Source: Blasia pusilla (lineage: Eukaryota > Marchantiophyta > Marchantiopsida > Blasiales). Taken from it: a stretch of 64,000 bases of DNA. The notes under the pieces were generated by a model that was given only the letters and a program-made list of their open reading frames with translations, had not been told where the DNA came from and did not search any database. Position numbers and translations under genes: made by a program. Every line of letters begins with the position of its first letter. The stretch's first letter is position 1. Positions 1 through 14,879 of the stretch are shown piece by piece. The DNA lies in assembly GCA_050084515.1 (NCBI GenBank), contig CM114274.1:28458001-28522000 (forward strand), written 5' to 3'.

Positions 1-1565
1 CCTCTTGTAAGTTGGAAGGAAGTTGGCGTAGTCGACTTGACCTTCGTGGAGGTGGTAGCGTAAGTGTGGACTCCATATCGTCCAATCCTTGACCTCTTTC
101 ACCAAGTGTTGGTGGTGGATCAACATGAGTTGTGGGCCCTGAGGATGGTGTATCCTTGTCAGATTCATTTTCTGACTCCTCATTCGGGGAGGTTTGAGGC
201 CACTCTTAGTCGTTTGATTGATGCTCTTCAGAGTGGGGAGTATCTTCATCAAATATGACGTCACGGCTCATAACACCTTGTGGTGCTCCATGGAGAAGAG
301 CTTGTAAGCTTTCTCTCTAGTGCCATAGCCAATAAATATGCATCTCACACTTTTATCATCAAGTTTTCTCCTCAATTCTTTTGGTATATGTGCATAAGCT
401 CCACACCCAAAGATTCAAAGGTGTGAGACATCTGGTTTGATGCCAGTGAAGACTTCTTCAGGCGTTTTCTCCTCCAAAGTCCTTGTTGGGCACTTGTTGA
501 GGATGTAGATGGCCGTGTTTATGGCCTCTGCCCAGAGATAGTTGGGGAGATTTCGCCCCTTCAACATGCACCTTGCCATCTCAACTACCGTTCGATTCCT
601 CCTCTCAACAATACCATTTTTTTGTGGGGTGTAGGCCGTAGTAAGTTGATGACGGATGCCATGATCGCAACAAAAGGTCTCAAATGCTTTCCCCATAAAT
701 TCACCTCCCCTATCCGTTCATATCACCTTCACCTTTGAGGGCGGCTCGCCAAGGTGTAGATGCAAGGATTCCTTCTTTGTAGTAGATTGAGTTCTCATCA
801 ATGTAAGAAATTTCTTGAGTATACCTAATGCATTGGATTTGTGTTGTAGGAAATAAACCCACATAAATCTTGAATGGTCATCAACTAATAGCATGTAGTA
901 CCTTGCCCATGATAGTGAAGCCGTTTGAATTGGTCCTCCAAGGTCGATGTGGACTAGGTGGAGGGAAGTTGGAGCCCTTGAGAGGGTATGTTTGTCAAAC
1001 TTTTGCCTCGATTGCTTGCCTCGTAAGCAAGTGTCACAAGTGGATATTTCTCCACTTAATTTAGGTAACCCTCCAACCATATTGTCTTTGCTTAACAACT
1101 TGAGGCCCTTCGTGTTAAAGTGCCCAAGTCTTTCATGCCAAACTTGTAGTTGGTTTGAAGATCTTGCAAATAGTTGAGGGCTCGGCTTGCTAAGAAGTTT
1201 ATATAGTCGTCCATACCTTACTCCTTGGGTAGCGACACAATTATCGGCCTCTCGTAAGAACTCGTATCCTTTGGAATCAAAAACAACCTTCATATTCTCT
1301 CTTTCGGTGATCTGGCCGATGGAGATAAGGTTGTGTGTTAAAGCTGGAATATGCCACACATCCTTGATTGTATAATCTTCACCCGAGGGCAATGTCACTT
1401 GCACATCTCCTTTCCCAATCGCAGAGTGAATGGAGCCATCTCCCATTGATACTTCAGGTCCATTCATCAAAGGTTTGTAAGATGTGAACCAACCTTTATT
1501 TTTGATCATGTGGTTCTTTGGCGCCGCTTATCAATGAACCACTTGTCCACTTGGTTTGTGGTAAC
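1..1565 (-). pseudogene. copia pol: protease remnant, pre-integrase zinc region, integrase core
   Basis: At about 1550-1525 the protease active-site region (WFID, then SGA in a shifted frame) is broken by one extra base. Next comes a GAG-pre-integrase region with H and C ligands (WHERLGH ... CDTC) at about 1140-1020, then the integrase core with the catalytic aspartates in HIDLGGP and VDDHSR, and the catalytic glutamate region GIVERRNRTVVEMA (about 615-570). The chain shifts frame near 718 and 415, then continues as a copia post-integrase region (IFGCGAYAHIP) to about 260. The real enzyme would insert cDNA into chromosomes in the nucleus. Confidence 0.85.
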
Positions 1566-1679
1566 CAATGCCGAGATAAGTCCTCGTGCATCATCTTCAC
1601 TTTCTGGTGTGAGTGCTCGATTGGTTCTCCCATTCTCGGCGAGGAAGCTTCGCTGCTTTTCTTGTGGTCTCATTGATCG

Positions 1680-2517
1680 ATTGTGGCGATCATTCCTGTA
1701 CCAACATTGATTGGAGTCATGGCCAATCTTACCGCATATTGTGCACTCCTTCTTGCTGGTAGTGCTATAGGTCTTACCATTGAACCTTTTTTCGGTGGGG
1801 CGGAAGGTTTGGGCCTTTGGTCCGGATGTGTTGCGCTCTTGAGATCGCCTTTCTTCATATTGACGAGGGAATGTTCCCTTCTTCTAGCTGAATAGAGCGC
1901 TAGGTCCCGATTCTTGTCCTTCTTGGGCAGCAAGGTCGTTGCGTCTCCTTTCTTCGTCAAGTAGGAGTATGCATAATTCAGAAAAAGTAGGCGTCTTTTC
2001 TCTCACGGCTAGAGAGTTTATGAAGTCCCCGTAGGAGTCTTGGGCCACACTATTCATCATAGTGGCTGCCATGGTTTCATCATCAATTAAGACCTTAACT
2101 TCTGCCAAATCATCTCTTAGCTCTTTCATAATGCTGAGGTGTGAATACATAGTCGAGGTCGAGCTCATCTTCATTGAGTAAATTCGCCTCTGCAATGCCA
2201 ATTTTCTGGTCATGCTTGTGCTAGCATGAACCGCTTCAAGTGTAGTCCAAGCTTCCTTGGAGGTCTCTGCATGTTTCAAATGAGGGATTTGAGAATCTCT
2301 CGTTGACATCATCAGAATTCCAAGGGCCTTTCGATCTCTCTTCTCGGAGTCTTTCGTGGCTCGAGCATCCATATTCAAGGTCTTCTCTTCTCTGCCATCA
2401 ACTATATCGTAAAGATCAGATGCCATCAGGATGGCCTTCATCCTATCGCCAAGTGCCATAATTGTTCTCATCGAGCTTGTGGCTCTCACTCAATATGTTG
2501 TCGGTAAGGCTCGTCAT
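1680..2517 (-). pseudogene. copia gag polyprotein, frameshifted
   Basis: The protein would start at the ATG at 2517-2515 with a short N-terminus ending in KLDENNYGTWR, the typical start of a copia gag (UBN2/DUF4219 type). A frameshift follows at about 2445, after which RMKAILMASDLYD and the capsid-like helical region continue to about 1884. A further frame change leads to the nucleic-acid-binding zinc knuckle C-TI-C-GKIG-H-DSNQ-C (CX2CX4HX4C) at about 1770-1725. Gag would form the retrotransposon particle in the cytoplasm and package its RNA. Not functional here. Confidence 0.85.
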
Positions 2518-2609
2518 CTTTGATCTTGATAGGTGCTCGCTTTGATCTTGCTGGTCGACTTCTGATTGCTAGTCTTCTTCCTCTTCTTTCAGCTTGATAT
2601 TTGCCCCTC

Positions 2610-3042
2610 TGAAAAAAGAAAAAAGAAAAAAAAGATACAAACGGGGTACACACTATTTTCTATCCAGAGTTCTGTCCTATTTTCACTGTATATGAGTACC
2701 TCTATTGGGAGTATGATTACTGTCCCTGTCAAAAGGGTGCAGAGTTCTGCCTGTCCTATTCTCTCTGTATATGAGTACCAATCTCACTCGGAGTAGGAAG
2801 GAAGTAGCTGTCTCACTCAGCTTGTGAGAAATTGCTAGAGATCTCACCCGTAATATGCACGAGTTTCAGTTTGTAAGAAATTGTTAGAAATCTCACATGA
2901 AACCATGAAGTTTATTTCAGCAGTTCTGCTGAGAGGAATTAATTGATCAGAGCCAATTGCCTTTGCCTTGAAGCGTTTGCGTTGAATCCTGTTTGTTTAA
3001 GGTGCAGCATCGCCGTAAACAAACCGTTTACACATTCCAACA
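2610..3042 (-). repeat. 5' LTR of the copia element
   Basis: On the minus strand the segment begins TGTTGGAATGTG and ends TTTTTTCA, the TG...CA form of an LTR, and lies directly upstream of the gag leader. Inside it two motifs are duplicated: an AGAGTTCTG...TATATGAGTACC block (about 2664-2700 and 2743-2779) and a GAGAAATTG...ATCTCAC block (about 2825-2848 and 2875-2896). The sequence just after the end (plus-strand 2593-2609) is at best a poor primer-binding site. The edges are my reading; the partner LTR is outside the window. Confidence 0.6.
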
Positions 3043-4428
3043 TTCGCGCGGGAATGAGCTATTAAAATAATATCTTAAGAAGTATGAGAAACGGAAAAGT
3101 AAATGAGTAATAAACTCTAAACGGCTGTTGTTTGTAGATTTAATTTCGCTCGTCCTTTCCAGAGAACATATTTATTCTAGAGACCCGTAGTAAGAGCTAG
3201 AAATTCATACCCTAAATCGAATTCTTTATTCCATAAAGCAAGGACATCACGGTTTCCAAATATAATGTGGCATTAGGCATTCTCGATATTTTGCACGAGG
3301 ACTCGTTGGAGTTTTATTCCGATCCGAGTAGGCATTGTAGTAATCGAATAGTTTATTGCATGAAAACGAAGCTCTTAACCTTATGGCTACCAACAGTATG
3401 TGATCATGTCTGAACGCAAGCGGAGTTCCCCAAGATTTTTTCCAAATATATCTTAACCAGGCTACTACAGGACTACTCACAGAGAAATCAATTGTCAATC
3501 TTGAGAGAATAGTTCAGGGCTGAAACTAATTTCCCAAGTACTTCACCGGTCGAATTCAGTATGTTCAGTCTTCTGAAGTCTTCTGTGGACCTTTAAAAAT
3601 ATCTGTGGGTATATCCTGCCTCACAAGCAAGATGTCGTGCGTGCCTTGTGGCCATAGACAAGTAATCTCTGGTTCACCTTCCTCGTTTGCTGTATTTAAG
3701 GCACCTGAACCGTGTTCCTGGTCAGAGTCGTAGATTAGATTCCGAGTTATGGTCTTGCAATTGCGACTAAGTGTACTACCTACGTACGTACGTATGGAAA
3801 CCACCAGGACGAGTAATAGTGGATCCAATCCGGAAGTTGGAACTTTGGACATGATTTTCGAAATAAAAGAGAAAATAGTCCGAGACAAAAGCTTCCAATC
3901 TAGGAAATGAAATTCACTGGTATCCATCCATGATACCCATTCCAAATGTAAGAATCTCGAGCCCGTGGCGCTGGTGGTTCATTTAGTATGTGTCTCGTAT
4001 AAGCGTAAGAAGCATCAATCGTTGAGAACGCTAGCGGATACAAATTTGCCCAGAGTTACCTGGGGTAAACATATACATATATATAGAAGTAGTATAACAG
4101 ACATATATATATGTAGAAGTAGTATACAGATGCTATTCGATCCAGAAAAGATCCACCATACAACCATTATTTCAGATGCGACTTTTGCTTCGATTCTTAC
4201 CAGAGCGATCCCTATTGGACATCAGATACTTTGGGTTTCTGAATTGGGTTTATATTTTATTTCACAATAAATTATTAAAAAATTGAAGTAAGAAGGGAGC
4301 CAGAAGGGAACTCAGGTCTGTTCCCCCACATGCTCTTTTATTCAAGAGCAGTCAGCAATCGCTAACTTAAAGCTTCGTAAATTGAAGGAATTAGGACCTA
4401 GTTTTCGGAGCTCAGGTAACAATAGATT
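3043..4428. other. non-coding stretch between copia LTR and peroxidase 3' end
   Basis: I see no protein family, RNA gene or transposon end here. Open frames are short and show no recognisable motifs. At about 4070-4132 there is a small imperfect duplication of an ACATATATATATAGAAGTAGTAT-like unit, and near 3781 a short CGTACGTACGTA run. The part next to 4429 probably holds the peroxidase 3' UTR and polyadenylation region, but I cannot fix a site. Confidence 0.5.
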
Positions 4429-6239
<1,811 letters not shown>

Positions 6240-6500
6240 GAGTAGCTGCGGATCTCTTCACTGGAGCTCCGACGCCTAATCTCTGTCTGAAGCAAACTGT
6301 TTTTTTCAATTACTGTGTAGATCTAGCTACTCTCTAGCTATGGATCTCTTGGACTTCAAATTTGAATCCCGTGCTGAAACACACAATCAATGCTGACACC
6401 TCATACTATGAGCTCCTCCAGCAAAATGGAGGTCGTGTGAACATTCAAAAAGAAACTGGATTCAGGATCTCTGGATGAAATCGAGAATGAATGTAGCTGA

Positions 6501-6510
6501 CTTTTATACC
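6501..6510 (-). promoter_or_regulatory. possible TATA box of the peroxidase gene
   Basis: The minus strand reads GGTATAAAAG about 265 bases upstream of the peroxidase ATG. It is the best TATA match in the 500 bases upstream. The 5' UTR would then be about 230 bases, plausible for a plant gene. No transcript data support it. Confidence 0.4.
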
Positions 6511-9500
6511 TAGTATGGGGATACTTTGCACTCGTACAACGCAAACATCGATCCCAAAGAACTTCGACGACACTGAGTGATCGTGACCACGAACGCGTGA
6601 CCCGGTCCTTCGGTGAGGTGCAGTACCCCTAAATATAAAAGTATGCCGGACATGACGCGCCCGTCTGTCACTGTATACGTAACTGAAAAGAAAACAGGAG
6701 AATCATGATCTCCTCGGAATTTTACAGATAATTTGAGGGGAGGTCAGGTCCTAGGGGAAACCAATAAAGTACGTACAATAGACGCACGAGCCTTAAGCTT
6801 GAGGACGAGACCACTGATTGAGAAAACTTGAAGCTCGTGGGATTTTTCACGAAGACAGTTGTTCCACCATACCAAAGACGAGAGTTGCCATTGCCGCAAG
6901 ACGCGCGTATACGTGGACTGGACTTGCGATCTCTCGATGGACTAAGTTCTGCGAATTTTACTATTGAGAACAGCTGGCAGAAGTGCCGAGAGAAAGTAGG
7001 ACTTGTGACTCATACTTACTTTAAATATCTATGTTTAAGACGTCTGTTTTGTAACAACTCAGACTGCCAATACAGCTATGGCTTTTTGTAACAACTTAGA
7101 TTGCCAATACAGCTATGGGTTTGCCCTAGAGTTTCACGTATAGGACTGATCATAAAGCGTCATGTAAGAAATGAAAGGTGACCAACATGCACATACATCT
7201 CCGACAATAATTGAATCACGTGGATCCAAGTACGAATGGAAGAAGTGCAATAGTCCTGAGGCTTGAATTAATCCAGGAAGGCTCTCGTTACCTGAATTCT
7301 CTCTGTCCTCATGAAAGCAGATGTTTCCGCTCAGTCAGCTCAGTAATTGGATACTCTTGTTTGGAACAATAGCTGTCTAATTAGATATATATATATATGT
7401 ATGGTACGAAGAGTACATTGACAGACTAGCCATCCTATGGCAGGGTCGAATTTTCTGTCGGATACTAGCAGAAACGATAGATTGTCCGCACACACGCATC
7501 CCACGTGATATCAACAGAAAACTGTGAATACGGTACAGCTTGTTTATCCATATCTGCTCTACCGCGCTAGGCCAGAAATCACTACAGATAGAGAATGCAG
7601 ATCTGGAGACAGCCCTTACCTGGCAGGGTCCGGACTCTGGACATCTTTTTCCAGACTTCTACATTTATTTGGCTAAGCTTCCATCCTTTTCGGTTTCGTC
7701 ACCGTTTTGGTGCTTCAGAAGAGAATGAATTTTGCTGGACTTTTGTGCCATGTTCTGTAATCTTCCTGGTTTTCCACTGCCCACTGGGGCCTCCAGATCT
7801 TCATATGCTCACTTATCATTGCTTACTTAGAGTCTGTCACGTGGATTTCAGAATTCCTTCACTGTCCATTACAGTCCGCTGGCAGGGATCCCCCGGGAAA
7901 TCTCACCTTCTCTGACCAATATCCCATCATAAGTGTTGAAACTGGGTGCTTCCCATGTCTCTGAACGATAATCAAAAAATGTGAATTCTCAAGGGTACTA
8001 CCAGAATCAGGGTAAGAGGGATTCTTCAGTGGATTCCCAGGTATTTGCACGGTAATACGAAACAAAAGTTCTTAGGCTTGCCGCTGGAACCCGGGCAAGA
8101 ACTCAGTCGCGAAGAGAAAGTAGGAAAATATCAGGCCGATAGAGTTGAATTCGAAATAAATGATGAAAAACTGCCCAAAAAATCTTTTTAAAAGCATTCT
8201 GCCGGGGACCTCGCTAAAACAGGTGACAGTACCGCCCAAGAAGCATAGTCTTCACTGTTCTATCTGAATTCTTTTTTCCTGAATTACCAAAAGATGTAAA
8301 TTTTCTTGCATATATCCTGCAAAAACATAATAGTTCAAATCATGGATTTGATCGCTTAGCTTCATCCAAGAAAAAACACTTTAATTTTTGGATGGTATAT
8401 ACCATGCAAAATTTAAGTAAAATGCATATCCATTCCGAGATCAAGAATATTTCGAGTTTTGGTTTCAAGTGGAACATAATGAGGGCACCCCAATTATTAG
8501 ATTACAACTACTAGTTAACATCGGAAAAGAGGTATTATTATAAAATATTATTTAGGAAAAAAAGAGAAATTAGAAAGTGGATTAATTTTTTTCTTACTTT
8601 TAATGTACATAAAATACTCTCTTGCACATATAATCTCAACAATGAAATACAATTACCTCCTACAATAATTACTACTCATTTTAATCCACCCTTCACATAC
8701 CTGAAATCATCATTAAATCAAAAAGTTACGAAATGAATACATAAAAAAATTAATTTTATTTTAATTACTATCTTATTAATTTGCTTGTGGGATTACGCAC
8801 GAAAGGCAATGAGACATCAACATTGTAAAACTTCAAATGTAAGGTGAATAGCGATCTGCTCACGTTCCTACCATGTCGACTACGGAAAACCTCTCAACTC
8901 CCGTGGTTTGCACATGCTTTACGCAAATCTTCACATGAATCTTTTTCTTTGACATGGAAGAATATAAAAGAATCCCCACATTATTGAATCAGATTATAAT
9001 GCAAACTTTTCCTCGTCTACACACTTACTTGGAGTCAACCGTATATCAGAGCACGACAAAACGTAATGTACCAAAGTTGTCATCAGAGATCCAAATCAGT
9101 GGTCTGGGAGATCCGGGGTTACGAGAAATCAGAAATATCCCGTTTCCATTTCGTTTATAACTGGTCGGGAAAAACTGGCAGGAAATGCGGTATATGAAAA
9201 CCGGTTTTACCGTCCCCGGATATGAAATCCAGGCAATGTACCGGTTCCCCAGACCCTGATCCAAATTCCGCCGTCCTAGGTGCTGATAAAGAGCCAGCAC
9301 ACTAGAGCGATATGCACCGGGGGTAAAGTCGTACTTCCGGCTCCGCTGTTCCCACGACATAGGCCAGATCCCAATTTAACGTTTTCCGAAGACGATGAGG
9401 TTCCGGGCTTCGAGTGAGTCCTTCATGCACCAGCCTTACAGATGAACCATGGCTATACAGTTCAGATTCTAACGGGTGAGCGAACTCCAGGAGGTCGGAG

Positions 9501-11920
9501 ATTAGACTAAGTCCTGGAACTTGAATCTTGAGAGCACATTGCTGTACAGATTACACCTGGTTCTCAGGAACAACTATCGGGTGATGGGACACTAAAAGAC
9601 TCCATGACTCCACTCTCCTCCATTGAGCGTTTGACCGACTGCTGGAGGCGATCGCCACGAACGCGTGAAGGCCTCTCATGAACAGTGTAAGAGCCTCCGA
9701 TTAGTTCATGATCACCGTGTGCCCAGTGGCACAACTCCATCGTTATGATCGTGACAACCATGAACTGGGTGTGACAGGTCTATCTAAAGTTACGCCACTA
9801 TCCCCGAAATTTCAGAAGCCTGTGAAGAAGGCTTTCGATATCTCTCGGAGGGATCGAGGAGGCGAGAGCAGTAGATTTAATCCATGTACGACATGTGCCC
9901 CCTTCTCCATCAAGGAAAAGGTACTTTACACATGGGTTCTTGCCATTCTGTTAGGGAATTACGCCATGTGGCGCACAATTTGTGGTGCGCGTGACGAGGG
10001 CATTCCACTCGGGAAACTGATTGAAGCTTCTTTGGTGTGGGCTTCATGGCTCCCGGTAAATTTGGATATGAAACGTCAAGTATTGTCGATGTCGCCACGT
10101 TTGGGACAAGCAACGAGCGTGGGTTTAGAATTCTTATAAAAACAAACCTTAAAATAATTTATAGAAATAACGCCTCAAGTGGACATTACCTTAATTCTTC
10201 ATTATGCTTAGTTATGGAAGGTGTAATGCATGCAATTTAGATGGACTAAAAACAAGGAGTATCCCATAATAAGGATTCCAAGCACGTGTTTTCATGAAAA
10301 TATAGAAAACTATAAAAAAATACATTAAGGATGAGGATGAATAGATCCGCCCATCTTATGATTCACTTCATAACCTACTCTTTTGTACTCTTTTGGTTCT
10401 TACATAATTTTCCATTAGGATGAGAAGGTTTTACATAAACTTAATAAACATTAATTTTTTACAAAATTTATCAAATATTAATCTTTTTCTGTTGGATATC
10501 TCATCATCCACGTGGCACCTAGTTATTTATGAAAGTTTGGCTCATCCTCAATTTTCATGATTCTTTTCAAAATGAATTTTGAAATTTTGGGGAAAAAGAA
10601 ATCAAGAGCCAATTTTTTGGCCCCCACAAGTCGGGGCGCCTGGATTTATGGTCAGAATTGGAGCATGGGAATTCATATGGGAATTGGAGCATAAGTGCCC
10701 AAACTCCCTCATTTCCTCCTTCTCCCCAATAAATAGCAAGTGTGGATTTCTTTTTTCATTCTTCTATGCTCGTACCAATTCCTAGAAGTAATTGGTAAGA
10801 GATTACGATGTTTTGAGCGGCCCTCAAGGTATTTTTATTTTTAACTGGTAAGATTGCCCGAGCAATGCAAAATTTAACGTATAAAATACCCCACTTGGAG
10901 GGTTGGGATAAAAAGAATATATCATGGGCATTTTTTTTTATATTCACCAGTAAAAATGGAAGTGATATATAGGCATCAAATTTTATAATGATAAAAATTT
11001 TATTTAAATCATAAAATATGTCAAATTTCTCATAAATGTCATCAATTCCAACTACTACTTGGAAGAGAACCTATTCTAATGGAGTATAGCCTTGTAGATA
11101 TATTCCTCCTATCACCACTCCTCAACCCCTTAGTTAGCTTTGGGTATCACCATGCCACGCTTTGAGACCATGGTGGTGAGAATTAACGCATTGTTTCACG
11201 GCTACTCCGACATTCGGTGGGAAACTCATCCTAGGTTCCATGCTTGTGAACTAATATCAAATCTGGATTCCGTAGATTTTGTTCTTCCATGTCTAAACAT
11301 TCATAGAAACCTTTTGTTCTCAAAATGAGAATCGAAGGGGCTGAGTTGGATAATTCATGAAGGAAAATCCCAAGCCTAGTGCTTTTGGATTAGTTAAAGT
11401 GATCAGGTCATGGGGAACGTCAAGGTTACTGTCACCATTCCACAAGAAGTGTGGATGGAGAAGAAGGCGTGTACAACAATAGACGTCCAGATAAGAAGAT
11501 TTCGGTGCTACTCTGCTTTAAACTGGCACAACATGAGCGTCACTAGGAATTATCTTCTCTGTTTGGGACGGCAATCTCTTATGTGTTTGTAACCATGATG
11601 CGTGTTCATAGAACCGAGAAAGTGAAAATGGCCAAGGCCCACGCGGAGGCCACAGGAAATTGACTGAAAAGCACAGTTTTGCACTCTACGAAGTCAAATG
11701 TGCGGAAATCCACAGCATCGGGAAAAAGACCAGAGAAGACAAACTGCATACCAGAGATGAGGGAGCTGCGGACCCGGGAGCAAGGCCCACGAGAAGGCCA
11801 TGAGAAACAGACCAAAATGCACATCCCTGCAAATACGGGAAATTCACAAGAAATAAGCTAAGGCTACGACTGCAACCGATACAAGTAGGAATCGTTACAT
11901 TATATCTTCACAAGCTTGTT
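6511..11920. other. long AT-rich stretch without recognisable genes
   Basis: I looked through all frames and found only short open frames with no family motif. The stretches at about 8500-8800 and 10140-11060 are very AT-rich. There is a TA microsatellite at about 7384-7398 and a 37-bp tandem duplication at 7047-7119. Part of this region is presumably the peroxidase promoter and intergenic DNA; old unrecognised repeats are possible. Confidence 0.5.
7047..7119. repeat. 37-bp tandem duplication
   Basis: Two adjacent copies of a unit that contains GTAACAACT and GCCAATACAGCTATGG start at 7051 and 7088 and differ at only a few bases. It looks like a recent local duplication with no obvious function. 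Confidence 0.8.
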
Positions 11921-12900
11921 GTTAGGATAGACCTGTTGAAACCTATGAAAATAGGTTTCCCTCTCGTTTCGGTTCATTTGGAGTCATATATAAAACTTAT
12001 TATTTCGGATAAGTTTCCATATTGGTGATAACTAACTTTCCACTTTTGGATGTGGCCCTTGACCCGCTATAGCAGGTCAAGAGCCAAGGAGGTGACATGT
12101 GATAGATTACCGTTGAAAGGGTTTGGGAGAGGGAAGGGGGAATACTTCCAAGAGAGAGTGCTTGAGAGCTCATTTTCTCTTTGTTGAACCTCTTGGCATA
12201 AGGCGGCATAGCTATGCTCCCTTGCCTTGTGAGTGTAATCCAAGCCTCTCATTAAGAGAGTGGATTTGGTTTGACATGAGAGAGGGTGCACACCTTTGAG
12301 AGCTATGGTGTGAGATGGTGTAGAGGGAGATTGGATTTTACTTTACAAAGAGAGAATGAGAGAGCTTTATGGGAGAGCTCACTAGTCACTCGCTGTTTTT
12401 GTAGGTTGGCGACCGTGTTCCCCGTTCAGCGGCTCATGGGAGTGCTCACCGGAGCAAGGGCTGATTTGATTGTTCTTTGCATTTGCCGATTCTCCGTGTG
12501 GAAGAGTGGCGCACGGAAGCGCTGCCCAATTTCTGATAGGGATTGATTATGGGGGCAGGTTGCCCCATGCTGGCGCTCTCGGGAGCACCATATAACTTGC
12601 TGATTTTGATTTTTTCAGGTTTTATATTTTTTTTGGGAGAAATCAGCACGGAAGCAGTGCCAAATTTTGTGTATGAGAAAGAGACATTGGGCTTTACGAT
12701 AGTCCCCGTCAATTTTTACTAGAATGTCAGATTCTTAAAAAAAATTGAGGATGTTGTAGATCGTGAAGTTGTGCACGCTGTGCAAAAACATTGTGCTATT
12801 TGGAGTTGCAAACAAAAAGTTATGGTCAATCTTGGAAAACTGCCATTGCTAGGCGATTTTTAGGGTTAAATTGTTCAAACCCTAAACTAGCCGCCACCGT
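11921..12900 (+). repeat. 5' LTR and leader of gypsy copy A
   Basis: The block starts GTTAGGATAG and matches LTR copies at 19582, 24708 and 25335, but lacks roughly 65-95 bases just after the start. It shares the central CCCTTGACCCGCTATAGCAG region and the block downstream of GTGCTCACCG with 25990-26400. Where the LTR ends and the untranslated leader begins I cannot tell; no convincing primer-binding site was found. Confidence 0.65.
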
Positions 12901-13079
12901 CATAGTCACCGTCACTAGTCAACCGTCACCATCAACAATCAACTGTCATCGTCAAAGGTCCACCGTCCGTTGTCCACCCTTTAGAGGTTTTACGAGGAGT
13001 GGCGCGAGGTTCCAAAGATCTCCACGTGAGGGACCACCTCAACCTCCTTTTGTGTCATCGTCAGAAAAGGGGAGGATGT

Positions 13080-13990
13080 ATAGGAGTTTGTGAGCATATT
13101 ACTACACATTGTGAGTGGTCCTATCAATTGGGCGTACGAGATGGACGACCGGGATAGAGGACCGCATAGGTTTTCTGGTGCAGTAGGCACGATTTCATAG
13201 CAAAGTTTAGGAGTTGGTGCGACTCCCAGCGGGCCTGGAACTCTAGAGAGTTTAACCCGTTTTCATCATGGAATGGTATATTCGAACATTTAGAGGGGGC
13301 AGCTATGGACGATTACCATGAGTTCTTCCAAAGATATGCCCAGGAGATTGAGGCATGGCGACTCTACTATGACCCACACTATATGTCATGGACGGAGCCA
13401 TTGCCAGATGAGGAGGAGGAGTCAAGTGGAGCCTATCATTAGCGCGATTGCACTCGTCAGGGTCATGGATGTGTGCCTCAGCATGGAGGAGGAGATGATG
13501 GTGCACTAGGAGGTGATCAGTGTGACTATTGTCAGAGGTATGGTCATACACGCGTCAGGTGTTTCAGTTTACATCTTGAGTTACATCCGGACCGAGGGCC
13601 AGAGATAGCACTAGACCGGGTAGTTGGTCCGAGTGGGCTTAGAGATGTGCACCAGGTGGTCCCGTTAGGGGACAAGGAGTTGGAGCTGCCCGATAGGGTG
13701 GTGGAGCTGCCCGTGGAGGAGGTAGAGTCCTACCACCTAGATGCATCGAGGGAGATGTCGAGCGTGAGGCTAGGATGGCTGCTCAAATACATCAGCTACA
13801 GGAGCAGATTTCCCAATGCTGGATCTGTGGCATTGACATCATATGGAGCAGCCAGAGATATGGAGGATCCTGGTTGGATGTGCCAAGATGGAGTCAACCG
13901 TAGTTGTGACGCATGGAGCACCCGTAGAGTTGGATCCAGAGCGAGGGGAATCCAAGAAACAGACTAGGCTTCCTCAGTCTTTCACATTGT
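13080..13990 (+). pseudogene. gypsy gag with zinc knuckle
   Basis: A capsid-like region around 13240-13420 precedes a zinc knuckle C-DY-C-QRYG-H-TRVR-C (CX2CX4HX4C) at about 13519-13562. The chain then runs through a segment with VELP repeats to about 13967. Stops and frame changes break the N-terminal part. The homologous segment of the second copy is on the minus strand at 53574-52800, where the knuckle is degraded. Gag would coat the element RNA. Confidence 0.7.
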
Positions 13991-14370
13991 CCAAGGCGAT
14001 GAGGACCCCATCGATGGGTCCTCATCAAAGTTCCTGGAGAGTTGATGATATTGTTGGTGTGCAGGCACGGAGGGAGATGGGAGAAGCGAGTGCGATGACT
14101 CCTATTGTTGATGCTCAAGAGGGGCATGTGTCAAGCACGTTGTTGGGGGCGACCACCGTTGTGTACCGCACTCCTTTATTTTCTGCTTCCGATGTTATGA
14201 TGTTGGGGGGTACGCCCACCGAGGCTTTTTGGCTGTCTCCTTCACTATGTGAGCGCGGAGTTGGAGTTCTTGCATCACGTTCAGAGGTAATTGCATAGGT
14301 GATGGACCTGCCCTTGGAGCGGATGCTTGGGCCGTCCACGTCAGATTCATGGTAGGTTGGGGGTGCTAGG

Positions 14371-14565
14371 ATGGCGGAGATGCCCGCTAGACCCGCGATA
14401 GAGCGTGCCATGGCTTCTCCTGGTGTTGTGTTGCTAGATAACCAAGGAGAGGTCTTCCAGTTGGTGAGTCCCGGAGGTAGAGCTTTTAGTCCGCAGCGGG
14501 TCTTGTTGGATTCTGGATTACTGGGAGGAGTCAGCTTCCTACAGACCAAGATGGCAGTCGGGTGA
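14371..14565 (+). pseudogene. gypsy aspartic protease fragment
   Basis: An open segment contains VLLDSGLLGG, matching the retroviral-type protease active site LLDSGA with the alanine changed to leucine. It lies between the zinc knuckle and the methyltransferase, the expected place for the protease. The enzyme would cleave the polyprotein. The chain stops at 14565, so this copy is not active. Confidence 0.65.
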
Positions 14566-14879
14566 CCTTAGCTCATTACCTGTTCGATTCACAGGTGTAG
14601 TGATCGAGTGACGGCTAGGAGAGGTGGCGACCTTAGCAACATTTAGCAGTGCCATCACTTGGCCTAGTGATTTGATTGAGGGACATGTCCATGCAAAGGA
14701 TACTCCCGTTCCTCACATTTCTATGGAGAGGAGTGTTATGATAGCCACATCATTCCATGGAGGAGAGGTGCCGCTGTGGGGCTCGACTGAGGAGCTTTGA
14801 CGATTGGTAGATGAGCACGTGCAGACCGCTTAGAGCGAGGCATTTTCACGGGAGCATGACGGGTCTGAGGAACTCGAGG

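Larger units (their letters stand above)
1..3042 (-). mobile_element. Ty1/copia LTR retrotransposon, 5' half, cut by window start
   Basis: Reading leftwards on the minus strand there is a 5' LTR (3042-2610), a leader, a gag with a CCHC zinc knuckle, a degraded protease site, a GAG-pre-integrase zinc region and an integrase core, in the order typical of copia elements (integrase before reverse transcriptase). The reverse transcriptase and 3' LTR would lie before position 1. Several frameshifts and stops show that the copy is dead. The family is seen from domains; the exact lineage is not determined. Confidence 0.9.

Noticed and set aside
870-1710. Plus-strand frames opposite the copia integrase
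   Set aside because: Shadows of the minus-strand polyprotein; no independent features.
9046-10240. Several frames of about 65-145 residues in the AT-rich intergenic region
   Set aside because: Overlapping frames on both strands with no motif, no codon-pattern contrast and no partner exon; treated as chance.
12885-12990. Possible coding repeat from GTCACCGTCA-rich sequence
   Set aside because: A short simple-sequence run in the gypsy leader; not conserved in the other leader copy at 26400.
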